Shown here piece by piece: positions 25,818-33,935 of a stretch of 64,000 nt of DNA. Source of the stretch: Paenibacillus silagei (GTDB lineage: Bacteria; Bacillota; Bacilli; Paenibacillales; Paenibacillaceae); contig NZ_JAGGLV010000029.1 in assembly GCF_017874735.1 (NCBI RefSeq), forward strand, positions 20,900 through 84,899. The letters run 5' to 3'. The position numbers were made by a program, and so were the translations under genes. The notes beneath the pieces were generated by a model that had not been told where the DNA came from, ran no database searches, and worked only from the letters and a program-made list of their open reading frames with translations. Each line of letters starts with the position of its first letter. Position 1 is the stretch's first letter.

Positions 25818-26603
25818 ATGATTGATGCCCATATTCATCTTGACCAATATGAAGACAACGTATTGTCCTCCATGCTGGAGAGACTGCCGGAGCAGGGCAT
25901 AGAGTCGCTGATCACCGTCTCCATGAACCTCGCCTCCAGCAAGCGCACCCGGGAGCTCGCAGCCGGATATCCCGGCCTGGTGAAGCCGGCTTACGGCTTC
26001 CATCCCGAGCAGCCGCTGCCTGCGGAGGAAGAACTGAACGTGCTACTGAAATGGATTACAGACCATGCTGGAAGTATGGCCGCTATTGGTGAAATCGGCC
26101 TTCCCTACTACTCCCGGACCGAGGCTGTGGAGCGTGGCGAAGCTTGGGATATGGCACCCTATATTCAGCTTCTGGACAGACTTCTTGGACTGGCTGCACG
26201 TTTGGGCAAGCCTGTAGTACTACATGCCGTCTATGAGGATGCGTGGACCGTATGCGATCTGCTGGAGCAGCATGGCCTTACGCAGGCCCATTTCCACTGG
26301 TTCAAGGGCCCTGCTGCTACCGTTGACCGGATGATTAGCCGCGGTTACTACATTTCCTTCACTCCCGACATCCTCTACGAACCGGAGATTCAGGAGCTGG
26401 CACGCCGCTATCCGCCGGAGCTGGTCATGGCAGAGACGGACGGCCCGTGGCCGTTTGAAGGACCGTTCGCCGGGCGCACCACCCATCCGGCTATGGTCCA
26501 TGACGTTGCTGCCGCCTGGGGGGCGCTGCATGGATATTCCGTGGCCGAAGCCCAAGCCAAGCTGACAGCAAATACGGTGCGATTCTATGGGCTACAGGAC
26601 TAG
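25818..26603 (+). CDS. TatD-family metal-dependent hydrolase
   Basis: 261-aa amidohydrolase-fold protein; relatives are DNA exonucleases or deacylases. Metal ligands expected of TatD are visible: HIH in MIDAHIHLDQY, an acidic residue in GEIGLPYY, H in VVLHAVYEDA, H in AHFHWFKG, and D in AETDGPWPFEG. ATG at 25818 follows GGAGAG by 8 bp; a TTG two codons earlier is less well placed. 28 bp after the stalk-domain gene in the same direction, so possibly co-transcribed. Confidence 0.85.
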   Translation: MIDAHIHLDQYEDNVLSSMLERLPEQGIESLITVSMNLASSKRTRELAAGYPGLVKPAYGFHPEQPLPAEEELNVLLKWITDHAGSMAAIGEIGLPYYSRTEAVERGEAWDMAPYIQLLDRLLGLAARLGKPVVLHAVYEDAWTVCDLLEQHGLTQAHFHWFKGPAATVDRMISRGYYISFTPDILYEPEIQELARRYPPELVMAETDGPWPFEGPFAGRTTHPAMVHDVAAAWGALHGYSVAEAQAKLTANTVRFYGLQD

Positions 26604-26652
26604 CCACTCTACTTCAGTACAGCATCAGACCTGATTAGGGTGCAGGCGAAAT

Positions 26653-26841
26653 GCTTAAGTGTATTTAGTACAACTAAATCGTTTGATTTACGGCTGAATA
26701 TACGTTTAGTTGTATTTCATACATTTAAAATAGCTCATTATCGGGGATCTCGCCCACTCAGGCAAATTTAGTTGTACAAACTACAGTTAGAAGAGCAAAT
26801 CCTTCCTTTTGACTGTTTTTAAATGTACATAATACAACTAG
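26653..26841. repeat. 189-bp dispersed repeat, copy B (inverted relative to copy A)
   Basis: Reverse complement aligns along its full length with 2509-2697, including the four TTTAGTTGTA-N5-TACANTTAAA units and the AAGGAAGGATTT block. It fills the gap between two convergent genes (tatD-like and the MmyB-type regulator). No target duplication could be defined by eye. See copy A. Confidence 0.8.
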
Positions 26842-26889
26842 CCCTGAATGTTAGCTTCGACCAAACTTATCCAATTGCCCTTAGGGCCC

Positions 26890-27708
26890 TTAACGCTGGT
26901 CCCGATAATCGGTTAACAGCTGCTGCATTTTTTCCACCGAGCCGTCTTGATGAGGAACATGGATGGATACGGTCAAATTTGAGTCGTTCAAATACTGAAA
27001 CGATACAAGATCGAAATTCAATTTCCCGAGATTCGGACAATGCAGCGTCTTCGGAGCATCTATGGCATCGAGAATCTCATGAGAGTCCCAAAATTCACGA
27101 AACTCACTGCTAACCTTGGACAGTGCCTCGAACTGCTCAGACCACCAAGGGTCTTCGCCGTGTCGCGCATATCTGGCATGGAAAGTAGCAACGATTCGCC
27201 TGGCATGCATTTCCCATTGCTCTCCCTTAACGTAGCGGAAACGGGCAGAAGTAAACGTCATCCAGACAAAATTCCGTTCACTCTCCGACATAGCCGCGAG
27301 ATCCCCATTCATTGCACAGTAGGCTTCATTCCAGGCAATGATATTCATATGCGCATCCATGATATTCGAAGGTGACAGGGTTTGGCTATCCAAAAAACGT
27401 TGAAGTTCCGCTGTTACCTTGGAGGGTTGATGAGTATTGATCAAGGGGAATTGCTTTCGAGCCAGATGGTACAGATGCCTGCGTTCTGCTTCATCTAACC
27501 GAAGCACTTCTGATATTCGGTCAAGTACCTCAGCGGATACGTTAATAGGACGCCCTTGTTCCAAGTAGGTGTACCAGTCCAATCCTACATCTGCCAGCTG
27601 GGCTACCTCGCTTCGGCGAAGTCCAGGTGTACGTCTGCGTCCGGTTTCCGGCAAACCCGCTTGCTTAGGAGTCATTCGTTCACGGCGTAAGCGCAAAAAA
27701 CGAGACAA
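26890..27708 (-). CDS. XRE/MmyB-type transcriptional regulator
   Basis: 272-aa regulator. Helix-turn-helix at residues ~25-65 (RTPGLRRSEVAQLADVGLDW, YTYLEQGRPINVSAEVLDRI), followed by the MmyB-like ligand-binding domain (NIIAWNEAYCAMNGD, GRHGEDP-like ARHGEDPWW, LHCPNLGKLNFD). Start is uncertain: TTG at 27708 lacks a spaced ribosome site. An ATG at 27733 with a GAGG-rich leader runs in another frame and would join this one by a single-base shift at the CCCC run 27711-27714. The protein is otherwise intact. Confidence 0.8.
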   Translation of the reverse strand: MSRFLRLRRERMTPKQAGLPETGRRRTPGLRRSEVAQLADVGLDWYTYLEQGRPINVSAEVLDRISEVLRLDEAERRHLYHLARKQFPLINTHQPSKVTAELQRFLDSQTLSPSNIMDAHMNIIAWNEAYCAMNGDLAAMSESERNFVWMTFTSARFRYVKGEQWEMHARRIVATFHARYARHGEDPWWSEQFEALSKVSSEFREFWDSHEILDAIDAPKTLHCPNLGKLNFDLVSFQYLNDSNLTVSIHVPHQDGSVEKMQQLLTDYRDQR

Positions 27709-27768
27709 TTCCCCGTACGGTCCAGTCTGTCCGCCATAATCTCCTCATGCCTCCTATCTATTCTTGAA

Positions 27769-27819
27769 CGTAGGATTTCCAATCCTACGATAACCAGATA
27801 TCTCCCTAACCCCGTTAGG
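27769..27819. promoter_or_regulatory. Two inverted repeats between the MmyB-type regulator and Dabb gene
   Basis: First is a perfect 21-bp repeat CGTAGGATT-TCC-AATCCTACG (27769-27789). Second is CCTAAC-CCC-GTTAGG (27805-27819). Both lie between divergent starts (27708 and 27903) and are good operator candidates. Confidence 0.55.
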
Positions 27820-27902
27820 CTCATGTACACTAGTCTATGTCCTCCATAGGAGAAGAGCAAGAATGGTTAGGACAAGTTGATATTAGTTTTGGGGGGATTA
27901 AG

Positions 27903-28211
27903 ATGTTTGAGCATATGGTGCTATTGAAATTCAAGCCTGATGTTTCTATTGCAGAGCAAGAAGACGCTGTTAGGCGCGCGCAGAACTTTAAGGGGGAAAT
28001 TCCAGGTATCGTAGATCTTAGCGCGGGGATTAACGTGACGGAGGAAATCGAGCACACCCAGGGGTTCACGCTGGGGATCAGAGTTACTTTTGAGAATCAG
28101 CAAGCTTGCCGTGAATATATTCAACACCCGCTACATCAAAATTTATTGCAATCCATAGGTCCATTTGTTGATGGAATCATCGTTATTGATTATCCGTTTG
28201 CGACCAGTTGA
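27903..28211 (+). CDS. Dabb (stress-responsive A/B barrel) domain protein
   Basis: 102-aa dimeric alpha/beta-barrel protein. Family hallmarks: MFEHMVLLKFKPDVS at the start, FKGEIPGIVDLSAGINVTEE, and YIQHPLHQNLL before the C-terminal strand. GGGGGG lies 6 bp before ATG. It is divergent from the MmyB-type regulator with two inverted repeats between them, so it may be that regulator's target. Members act in diverse small-molecule reactions or stress; no specific activity can be assigned. Confidence 0.85.
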   Translation: MFEHMVLLKFKPDVSIAEQEDAVRRAQNFKGEIPGIVDLSAGINVTEEIEHTQGFTLGIRVTFENQQACREYIQHPLHQNLLQSIGPFVDGIIVIDYPFATS

Positions 28212-28226
28212 TCACGAAAAGCTAAA

Positions 28227-28260
28227 GAGGCAGCCACCACATTGGTCGGCTGCCTTCTTG
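28227..28260. terminator. Bidirectional terminator between convergent genes
   Basis: AGGCAGCC / GGCTGCCT stem (28228-28235, 28248-28255) with further ACC/GGT pairing; TTCTT follows on the right, CTTTAGCTTTT on the left. Confidence 0.7.
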
Positions 28261-28351
28261 GGATTATTGAGGTATTGTTTCCTTTTAGCGTAATGACTAT
28301 CATATTAATTTACCATTTTTTTGTAATATTTACAATTATTATATCCTTAGC

Positions 28352-28918
28352 TTACAGAGGCATCCGCCGGACCGACACTTCATCTTCTTCGAACTCCATG
28401 ACATAAATATCCGGCTTGGTCGTCTGTAGTAAGAAGTCCAGACCGTATCCCGGGGCAAAATAGCCCATCATCAAGGACATCACCATGCCGTGGGTTCCGA
28501 TGGCCACTCTTTTCCCTTCCTGGGTCCGCAGAATATTCTGCAGCACCTTCACTGCCCGTGCCTGGCACTCCCGGTTCGATTCCCCGCCCGGCAGGGCATA
28601 ATCGGGATCGGTGTACATCTTCTGGAGTTCATCGTATAAGCCTTCGTCGGATAGCTGCTGGTTGCCCTCCATCCAGACCTTTTCTCTCAGATCATCGATC
28701 AGAATGATTTCCTGCTCCAGTTGATCCGCCAAATCCGCAATCGTATCGACCGCCCGGATATACGGGCTGCTGTACAACACATCTATCCCTTCATCCTTCA
28801 GGCATTCCGTGACCTGCAGGGCATCTTCCTCCCCCTTGGGCGAAAGGCCGCGTGTCCATTCATCCACCCCGGTACGGAGCGAGTCTCCGTGCCTTACCAT
28901 GTAGATATAAGTTGTCAT
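28352..28918 (-). CDS. Histidine phosphatase superfamily protein
   Basis: 188-aa phosphoglycerate-mutase-fold enzyme. RHG motif with catalytic histidine is VRHGDSLRTG (residues 8-17); the second catalytic histidine lies in IGTHGMVMSLMMG (~145). SSPYIRAVDTIADL is the conserved third motif. Likely a phosphatase of small metabolites; substrate unknown. Located 47 bp downstream of the MFS gene in the same direction. Confidence 0.85.
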   Translation of the reverse strand: MTTYIYMVRHGDSLRTGVDEWTRGLSPKGEEDALQVTECLKDEGIDVLYSSPYIRAVDTIADLADQLEQEIILIDDLREKVWMEGNQQLSDEGLYDELQKMYTDPDYALPGGESNRECQARAVKVLQNILRTQEGKRVAIGTHGMVMSLMMGYFAPGYGLDFLLQTTKPDIYVMEFEEDEVSVRRMPL

Positions 28919-28965
28919 AACTCCTCCTAATCGTCCATACAGAAATTAGTGATCCGTTAACCTTC

Positions 28966-30249
28966 TTAGCTACTCTCTACCGCTGGCTGAGCAGCTTCCG
29001 CTGTAGACCTCGCCATCGGCCAGAGCTGCCGGCCGAATGCCACACCCATCAGACCCAGGAGCAGCTGCAGTAAGCCAATGTTAACAAAAATGCGGGCCGG
29101 ACCTGCATATTGCACAAGTACGCCGCCCAGCAAAGGTGCCACAATGAGTACCGTGCTGAGGACGGTGTTCTGAATGCCGAAGATGCGGCCGGTCATGTGC
29201 GGTGGGGTTTCTTTTTGCAGACAGTAATTGAAAGTAATCATGAATACCCCGTTGCCGATCCCCAGCACAAACCCGATCAGCAGCACCCAAATCATAGATG
29301 CTCCCGGTTGAAGCAGACCCAGCGCCGCAATCGATCCGCCGATCAGGACATACCCAGATCCCAGCTTCCAGCCATAACCGGCTTCCAATTTCAGCTTGTT
29401 CAGGATTAGGATGATGAGCACAGCTCCAGCTCCGGTAGCAGCTACCATCCAGCCGAGCAGTGCTTCCCGGTCTGGAGCGAACACCCGGAACAGGCTGGTG
29501 AATTGAAAGTCGACGACTTGAATGACCAGCGACCCGGCAAGCCCGAACAGCATCGTATTCAGCAGCAGCCGGCTGCGGAGCATGAAGCTCCAGCCTTCCC
29601 GCCACATGGTGCGGAGCGGTATCTTGTTGGCCGGCGCTTCCGGCTGCTTGCTGTCTTCTTCCTCCGTATGGATGTTTTTTACGGACAACAGCAGCAGATA
29701 AGAACAGCTGCGCAGCAAGGCATTGAGCAGGATGCACCACTGCGGCGTAAGGAAGGCGAGCGCCAGACCTCCGAGCAGCGGACCGGCGATTTTGGAGCCT
29801 TGGTTGACCAGTCCGTTGAGTGACGAGGCTTGCAGCAACTGGTCCTCTCTCACGAGACTGCGGGTCAAGGACTGCTGGGCGGGCATATTCAGTGTAGACA
29901 GCGCTGAGCGCAGCGCCAGCAGCGGCAGCAGCCAGACCATACTCGGGGCGAACAGCACCAGCAGGGTCAGCAGCGCTGTCAGCAGATCGCAGATGCGCAT
30001 CAGCTTCAGCTTGTTCAGCCGGTCGGCGGCTACCCCGGCAATCGAGCCGAGCAGAATACTCGGCAGCGCCAGCGCTACCGGAATGAGGGCCAGCATCAGC
30101 GGCCCGGCCTGCCAGCGGTAACCGACCAGCACCTGAATCGCCAGTGCATCGAACCAGTCGCCGAAGCTCGCTGTGGCAAAAGCGCTGTACACCCGCATAT
30201 AAGTTTTGTTATGAAGCAGACTGTTTCCCTGCTTGGTTGATCGTTCCAT
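28966..30249 (-). CDS. MFS transporter (enterobactin-exporter/MefA-like, DUF894 type)
   Basis: 427-aa transporter with 12 predicted membrane segments, opening TYMRVYSAFATASFGDWFDALAIQVLV in two blocks. GVAADRLNKLKLMRICDLL is motif A of this group, and MPAQQSLTRSLVREDQLLQA follows segment 4, as in macrolide-efflux-like MFS proteins. ATG at 30249 has GGAGGAG 7 bp upstream; longer frames upstream run through the promoter. It lies 82 bp after the wHTH-TPR regulator gene in the same direction and may be its target. Confidence 0.85.
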   Translation of the reverse strand: MERSTKQGNSLLHNKTYMRVYSAFATASFGDWFDALAIQVLVGYRWQAGPLMLALIPVALALPSILLGSIAGVAADRLNKLKLMRICDLLTALLTLLVLFAPSMVWLLPLLALRSALSTLNMPAQQSLTRSLVREDQLLQASSLNGLVNQGSKIAGPLLGGLALAFLTPQWCILLNALLRSCSYLLLLSVKNIHTEEEDSKQPEAPANKIPLRTMWREGWSFMLRSRLLLNTMLFGLAGSLVIQVVDFQFTSLFRVFAPDREALLGWMVAATGAGAVLIILILNKLKLEAGYGWKLGSGYVLIGGSIAALGLLQPGASMIWVLLIGFVLGIGNGVFMITFNYCLQKETPPHMTGRIFGIQNTVLSTVLIVAPLLGGVLVQYAGPARIFVNIGLLQLLLGLMGVAFGRQLWPMARSTAEAAQPAVESS

Positions 30250-30331
30250 CTGACACTCCTCCAGGTTACCTAAGATCGTAGATGAAGCTCCATCTATGAT
30301 TCTAAAGTAACGGAGAATTGTCAGAGAATTA

Positions 30332-31486
30332 TCATGGGGTCTCCAGCAGCGGCAGCAGGATGCGCTCCAGAGTGTGTTCCAGTCTGTCCAGGCCACAAGC
30401 TTCAAGCTCGGCCGCAAACAGGCTACTATACTTTCGGTCCAAGGCACTTCCGGTCAGGAACATCCGGCAAAAATGATGAATCTTGTACAGTGCATAGAAG
30501 CGCAGCGGCACGAATCCCGACATATCCAGCACCTGCAATCCCTCATTGATGAGCCGCTCCCCCTCTGCCCACTGTTCACGGCGCAGCTTCCAGAGTCCCT
30601 TCACTACCTTGTAGTTGCCAATCTCCCGCAAAAAGGGCTTGTCCTGCAAAATCCGGCTGACGGCTTCATCCATCCGTTCCAGCTCTTCATCGCAAGCTCC
30701 CGCTGAGAGATGGATGAACAGCTCTGTAATTACCGTGACCGGGATGAAATTCTCGAAGCCGGGTCCGGCGATCACCTGGTAGGAACGCTTCAGACGTTCC
30801 AGTGCTTTTTCCGGCTGACCTGCAAGGGTGTACATGTCCAGCATCGTCAGAATCTCAAGCTCGGTTTGTTCTGGCGGGTTCAGCAGATTCCGCGCAATCA
30901 GGCGCTCGGCGTACGCCACCTTCTCCCTGGGATCACCAATGAAGAAGTAGAACAGATTGAGGTAAAAGAGCCGGTCCTTCAGCGGAATCTCGTCCGTGTG
31001 GACCAACCAATCCAAATCTCCCTGCACAAAATGAACAACCATAGAATAATGCGGGTCCAGCTCGTAGCCGAGGATGTCCTGCTGGCGGGCAAGAGTGAGC
31101 ATGGAGTTCCCCTGACCATAGACATGGAACTTCATGAACACCTCACGCATCGTGTCCCGCAGCTCCGGGTCATTCGTTGCCGGATTTACCGCTACGCCCG
31201 CAAGGCCGCCCGGAATTGCCAGACTGTACCCGAACCCGCGAATCGTCTTAATGTCAATCCCGCCCAGTAACCGCAGCTTCTTGCGCAGCCGGTAGATATG
31301 ATCGTCAACGGTCCGCTCCACCGGGTACTCCATCGGCCACACTTTATCCAGCAGCTGCTCGCGGCTGAAGGTCCGCCCCCGATTACGGTAGAGAAACTGC
31401 AGCAATGCGAACTCCTTGGGCAGCAGCTCTACCGTTAATCCTCCGGCGGATACCTTATATTCACTTCCGTTCAACTCCAGATGCAT
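30332..31486 (-). CDS. Orphan winged-helix regulator with C-terminal TPR-like region
   Basis: 384-aa protein without receiver domain. Residues 1-95 form an OmpR-type winged helix (LLPKEFALLQFLYRNRGRTF, RTVDDHIYRLRKKL, TIRGFGYSLA). Residues ~110-384 are all-helical, with TPR-like spacing (YTLAGQPEKALERLKRSYQ, REQWAEGERLINEGLQVLDM). The layout resembles SARP/BTAD-type activators. ATG has GAGG 7 bp upstream. It precedes the MFS gene in a probable operon. Confidence 0.7.
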   Translation of the reverse strand: MHLELNGSEYKVSAGGLTVELLPKEFALLQFLYRNRGRTFSREQLLDKVWPMEYPVERTVDDHIYRLRKKLRLLGGIDIKTIRGFGYSLAIPGGLAGVAVNPATNDPELRDTMREVFMKFHVYGQGNSMLTLARQQDILGYELDPHYSMVVHFVQGDLDWLVHTDEIPLKDRLFYLNLFYFFIGDPREKVAYAERLIARNLLNPPEQTELEILTMLDMYTLAGQPEKALERLKRSYQVIAGPGFENFIPVTVITELFIHLSAGACDEELERMDEAVSRILQDKPFLREIGNYKVVKGLWKLRREQWAEGERLINEGLQVLDMSGFVPLRFYALYKIHHFCRMFLTGSALDRKYSSLFAAELEACGLDRLEHTLERILLPLLETP

Positions 31487-31607
31487 GGCGGTGCCTCTTT
31501 TCTTCTTCTGCTAATGAATCCACAAGTCAATTATATCAGCAAGAACTTGCTTGCACGATAGCAGGCGGAGGATGTAACAACTATTCAGCCCGTCCAGCTT
31601 CGCACCG

Positions 31608-31640
31608 GCACATTGTATTCGGTTTTCCACATACACAAAA
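31608..31640. repeat. Single stray unit of the 51-bp hairpin repeat family
   Basis: CACATTGTATTCGGTTTTCC then ACATACA matches the core of the arrays at 12069 and 56877. Only one unit, directly left of a terminator in the 31487-31729 gap; nothing else is recognisable in that gap. Confidence 0.6.
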
Positions 31641-31677
31641 AGTCCCCCTACAGTTGCCGCTGTAAGGGGACTCTTTT
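31636..31677. terminator. Terminator after the DUF4309 lipoprotein gene
   Basis: Stem AGTCCCCCTACAG / CTGTAAGGGGACT with one mismatch (31641-31653 and 31660-31672). T-runs on both sides; the leftward lipoprotein gene ends 53 bp upstream. Confidence 0.75.
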
Positions 31678-31729
31678 AACTACTCATATAATTACAGTTG
31701 CCTCAACCCATGCCAACGATTACACAATT

Positions 31730-32479
31730 CTACCCAGCCATATTGTTAATGGTATCCTGCTCCGAGAACACCGAGATATGATCTACCGTTCCTGTTGATT
31801 CCAAGATGATGAATTTGAGCTGATACTGCTTGTTGGCCTGATAAATATAGATGTTATGCTCGCCATTCACGGTAGTAGCATCCGGCTTGCCGAGGACTTC
31901 TTCAATCTGCTTCAGTGTCAGGTTACGCAGGTCCGGGGCGCTCGAGCGCACATCAAAAATCTTCATACCCTTGTTAAAACCAAACACCACACTCTTCTTG
32001 GAGTAGGTGGAATAGACTCCCTTGCCTGCCGATTCCTTGAGGTCCGGCTCTCCCCACGCGGCTTCCACCTCATCAATAAGTCCGGTGTGTGCAGCATATT
32101 CGACGCCGGGCACCTTGCCCTGCTTAGCAAGCTCCAGCAGCTCCTTCAGCTGCTTGCTCCGTTCCTGCGGGGTGGCGGGAGCCACGGTATCTGCAGCCCC
32201 TGCGGCTTCAGTGACCGTAGACTCTGATGTGGCTCCGGCGGCGGCTTCAGGATCAGCAGTTACAGGCTCTGCGTCCGCAGCAGCGCCGTCATCTGTACCA
32301 GATTCGCTTACCTGCGCACCTTCTGCTGCCGATGAAGCGCTATCCCCTGGCTGCACAGTTGCTGTAGCCACAGCCGTATTGTTAGGCGATGGTTCCGTTT
32401 TGCCGGAATTACAGGCTGTAAGGCTGAGCATCGCCCCAACGATAAGAATACCTGTGATTGTTCTAATTAATGTAGTCAT
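31730..32479 (-). CDS. DUF4309 (YjgB-like) lipoprotein
   Basis: 249-aa exported lipoprotein, lipidated at C23 (MTTLIRTITGILIVGAMLSLTAC). A long Ala/Thr/Glu/Ser/Pro linker (residues ~25-105) leads to a C-terminal ~140-residue DUF4309 domain (GKVPGVEYAAHTGLIDEVEAA, WGEPD, YSTYSKKSVVFGFNKGMKIF, LTLKQIEEVLGKPD). ATG has AAGGAG 8 bp upstream. Preceded by a putative ECF-sigma promoter. Function unknown; relatives are envelope proteins of Bacillaceae. Confidence 0.8.
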   Translation of the reverse strand: MTTLIRTITGILIVGAMLSLTACNSGKTEPSPNNTAVATATVQPGDSASSAAEGAQVSESGTDDGAAADAEPVTADPEAAAGATSESTVTEAAGAADTVAPATPQERSKQLKELLELAKQGKVPGVEYAAHTGLIDEVEAAWGEPDLKESAGKGVYSTYSKKSVVFGFNKGMKIFDVRSSAPDLRNLTLKQIEEVLGKPDATTVNGEHNIYIYQANKQYQLKFIILESTGTVDHISVFSEQDTINNMAG

Positions 32480-32532
32480 GCTGCCATCTCCTTCGTTATG
32501 GGAACCATCCTCTTTTGTCTAAACTGTACCCT

Positions 32533-32561
32533 ATAACGCAGGGGCTGTAACAAAGGTTGCA
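32533..32561 (-). promoter_or_regulatory. Putative ECF-sigma promoter of the DUF4309 lipoprotein
   Basis: Minus-strand TGCAAC (32561-32556), 17-bp spacer, CGTTAT (32538-32533). The -35 context TGCAACCTTT is identical to that of both SLH genes. The start codon is 54 bp downstream. Confidence 0.55.
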
Positions 32562-32599
32562 GGTGCAGACCTCCTGTTCCAGGTATTATACGCATTGCC

Positions 32600-33169
32600 T
32601 TATGCTATGAATTTCCCTGTCTGATAACGGTCCAGCGCCTTTTTGTTCACCACATAAGTTCGGGCCATCAGATCATGCAGCGCCCGCTTGCGCGGGGTAA
32701 ATACGATGAATAGGCAATCCACGACCACTACCCAGCCAATAAAAGCATTCAAATTCGCTGCAAGCGGACTCCAGTTCACGAGACTGCTTGGGATGGAGGA
32801 CAACGCCTCGGTATTCAGACCTACAATCACTGCCAGGAAGCTGTTCACAATAATAAAACTATCCCTAATCAAAGCCTGCCTGAGCACAGGATATCTTCCA
32901 TTCTCATCAACGATTCTTGCCCCCATAAGCAGCCTGCCCGGCGTCCCTCCGTATCGGACAACCATAAATACATTGAACGCCATAAGCAGTACAAACTGTA
33001 TAAAAAGCGGGAACGCTGACCCTGCCGATTCTGCAGCAGAAACTGAAATCCTTTCTAGCAAATAGGTTGGAAATAAAAGAATCAGGAAATCGATGAAATT
33101 AATCAGCACTCTTTTCCAAAAGCCAACAAATTCGTATAAATTAAGTTCTTCCTCGATCCACGGCTCCAT
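32600..33169 (-). CDS. RDD-family membrane protein
   Basis: 189-aa integral membrane protein with about four segments. The family's Arg-Asp-Asp signature appears in altered form: FWKRVLINFIDFLILL in segment 1 and GGTPGRLLMGARIVDENGRY between segments. RHDLMARTYVV-like ALHDLMARTYVVNKK is near the end. ATG at 33169 has AGGGG 7 bp upstream. It lies 30 bp after the P-loop gene and is probably co-transcribed with it. Transport function is only suspected for the family. Confidence 0.8.
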   Translation of the reverse strand: MEPWIEEELNLYEFVGFWKRVLINFIDFLILLFPTYLLERISVSAAESAGSAFPLFIQFVLLMAFNVFMVVRYGGTPGRLLMGARIVDENGRYPVLRQALIRDSFIIVNSFLAVIVGLNTEALSSIPSSLVNWSPLAANLNAFIGWVVVVDCLFIVFTPRKRALHDLMARTYVVNKKALDRYQTGKFIA

Positions 33170-33199
33170 ACTTTCACCCCTCACGCAAAAGTAGTCTCA

Positions 33200-33787
33200 T
33201 CATTCATGGCAATCACTCGTTTCCCGCACACTCTTCCCCTGCACATACCTGCCCACATGCTGCAAAATCTCATGATTCTGCTGCACGATGATCCGCTTAG
33301 CCTGATACTGTTCGGTTAATGCCATGATCGCAGGAATCCCCTCTCTCCTGAAGCTGCGGTTCCATTCCAGCAGCATCACCAGGAGATACTTGAACGACTG
33401 CTTATAATTCCCTTGCTCCAGCCCCAGCCTGGTCTTCATGAACCTGCTGATGACCCGGGCATCCTGTACATAAGCCTTAGGCCGAATCAGAAAAATCAGA
33501 TCCGCTTGCCGGAAGCTTTCTGTTCCCCACTGGTAATGTACGCCCTCTATAATCCACGACTCCGCATCCACAGCTTCCGCTAGCTTGGCATCCCGTACCT
33601 CCGGGGAGTTCTTGGTGTTGTCCCTGCGATCCCAGACAAAATTATCCGTTTCATAGCACGGAATTCCGTAACTTTGAGCTAATTTCCGGGCGATATACGT
33701 CTTTCCGCTGCCGCAGCCGCCTATAATACGTACTCTTATCTTCAGTCCCTCCCCTGGCAGATCAAAAATATAACAAATCTCTCTCAT
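33200..33787 (-). CDS. P-loop NTPase (DNA topology modulation FlaR-like / adenylate-kinase-like)
   Basis: Small cytosolic nucleotide-binding protein, ~195 aa. Walker A is IIGGCGSGKTYIARKL, with FVWDRR and WIIEGVHY as in FlaR-like kinases, and ADLIFLIRPK as the Walker B region. Start uncertain: ATG at 33787 has only a weak AGAGAA site, while the family usually begins directly before the P-loop, which would be CTG at 33745 behind GGGGAGG with very short spacing. Substrate unknown. Confidence 0.65.
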   Translation of the reverse strand: MREICYIFDLPGEGLKIRVRIIGGCGSGKTYIARKLAQSYGIPCYETDNFVWDRRDNTKNSPEVRDAKLAEAVDAESWIIEGVHYQWGTESFRQADLIFLIRPKAYVQDARVISRFMKTRLGLEQGNYKQSFKYLLVMLLEWNRSFRREGIPAIMALTEQYQAKRIIVQQNHEILQHVGRYVQGKSVRETSDCHE

Positions 33788-33839
33788 ATTACTATTCTCT
33801 ATGTATCCTGTCACTCTACTCCACTCGGTTAAACACTGA

Positions 33840-33870
33840 AGCCAGCCCATCAATAATCGATTGGCTGGCT
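33840..33870 (-). terminator. Possible terminator after the L,D-transpeptidase gene
   Basis: Stem AGCCAGCC / GGCTGGCT (33840-33847, 33863-33870) 66 bp after the gene's stop; T-tract poor (TTCAGTGTTT), so moderate support. Confidence 0.45.
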
Positions 33871-33935
33871 CCTGGAGCCGCAGTATACGGCGGCATCTTG
33901 GTTGGATAATCTGGCCTTGTGCAGCCACTACTACT

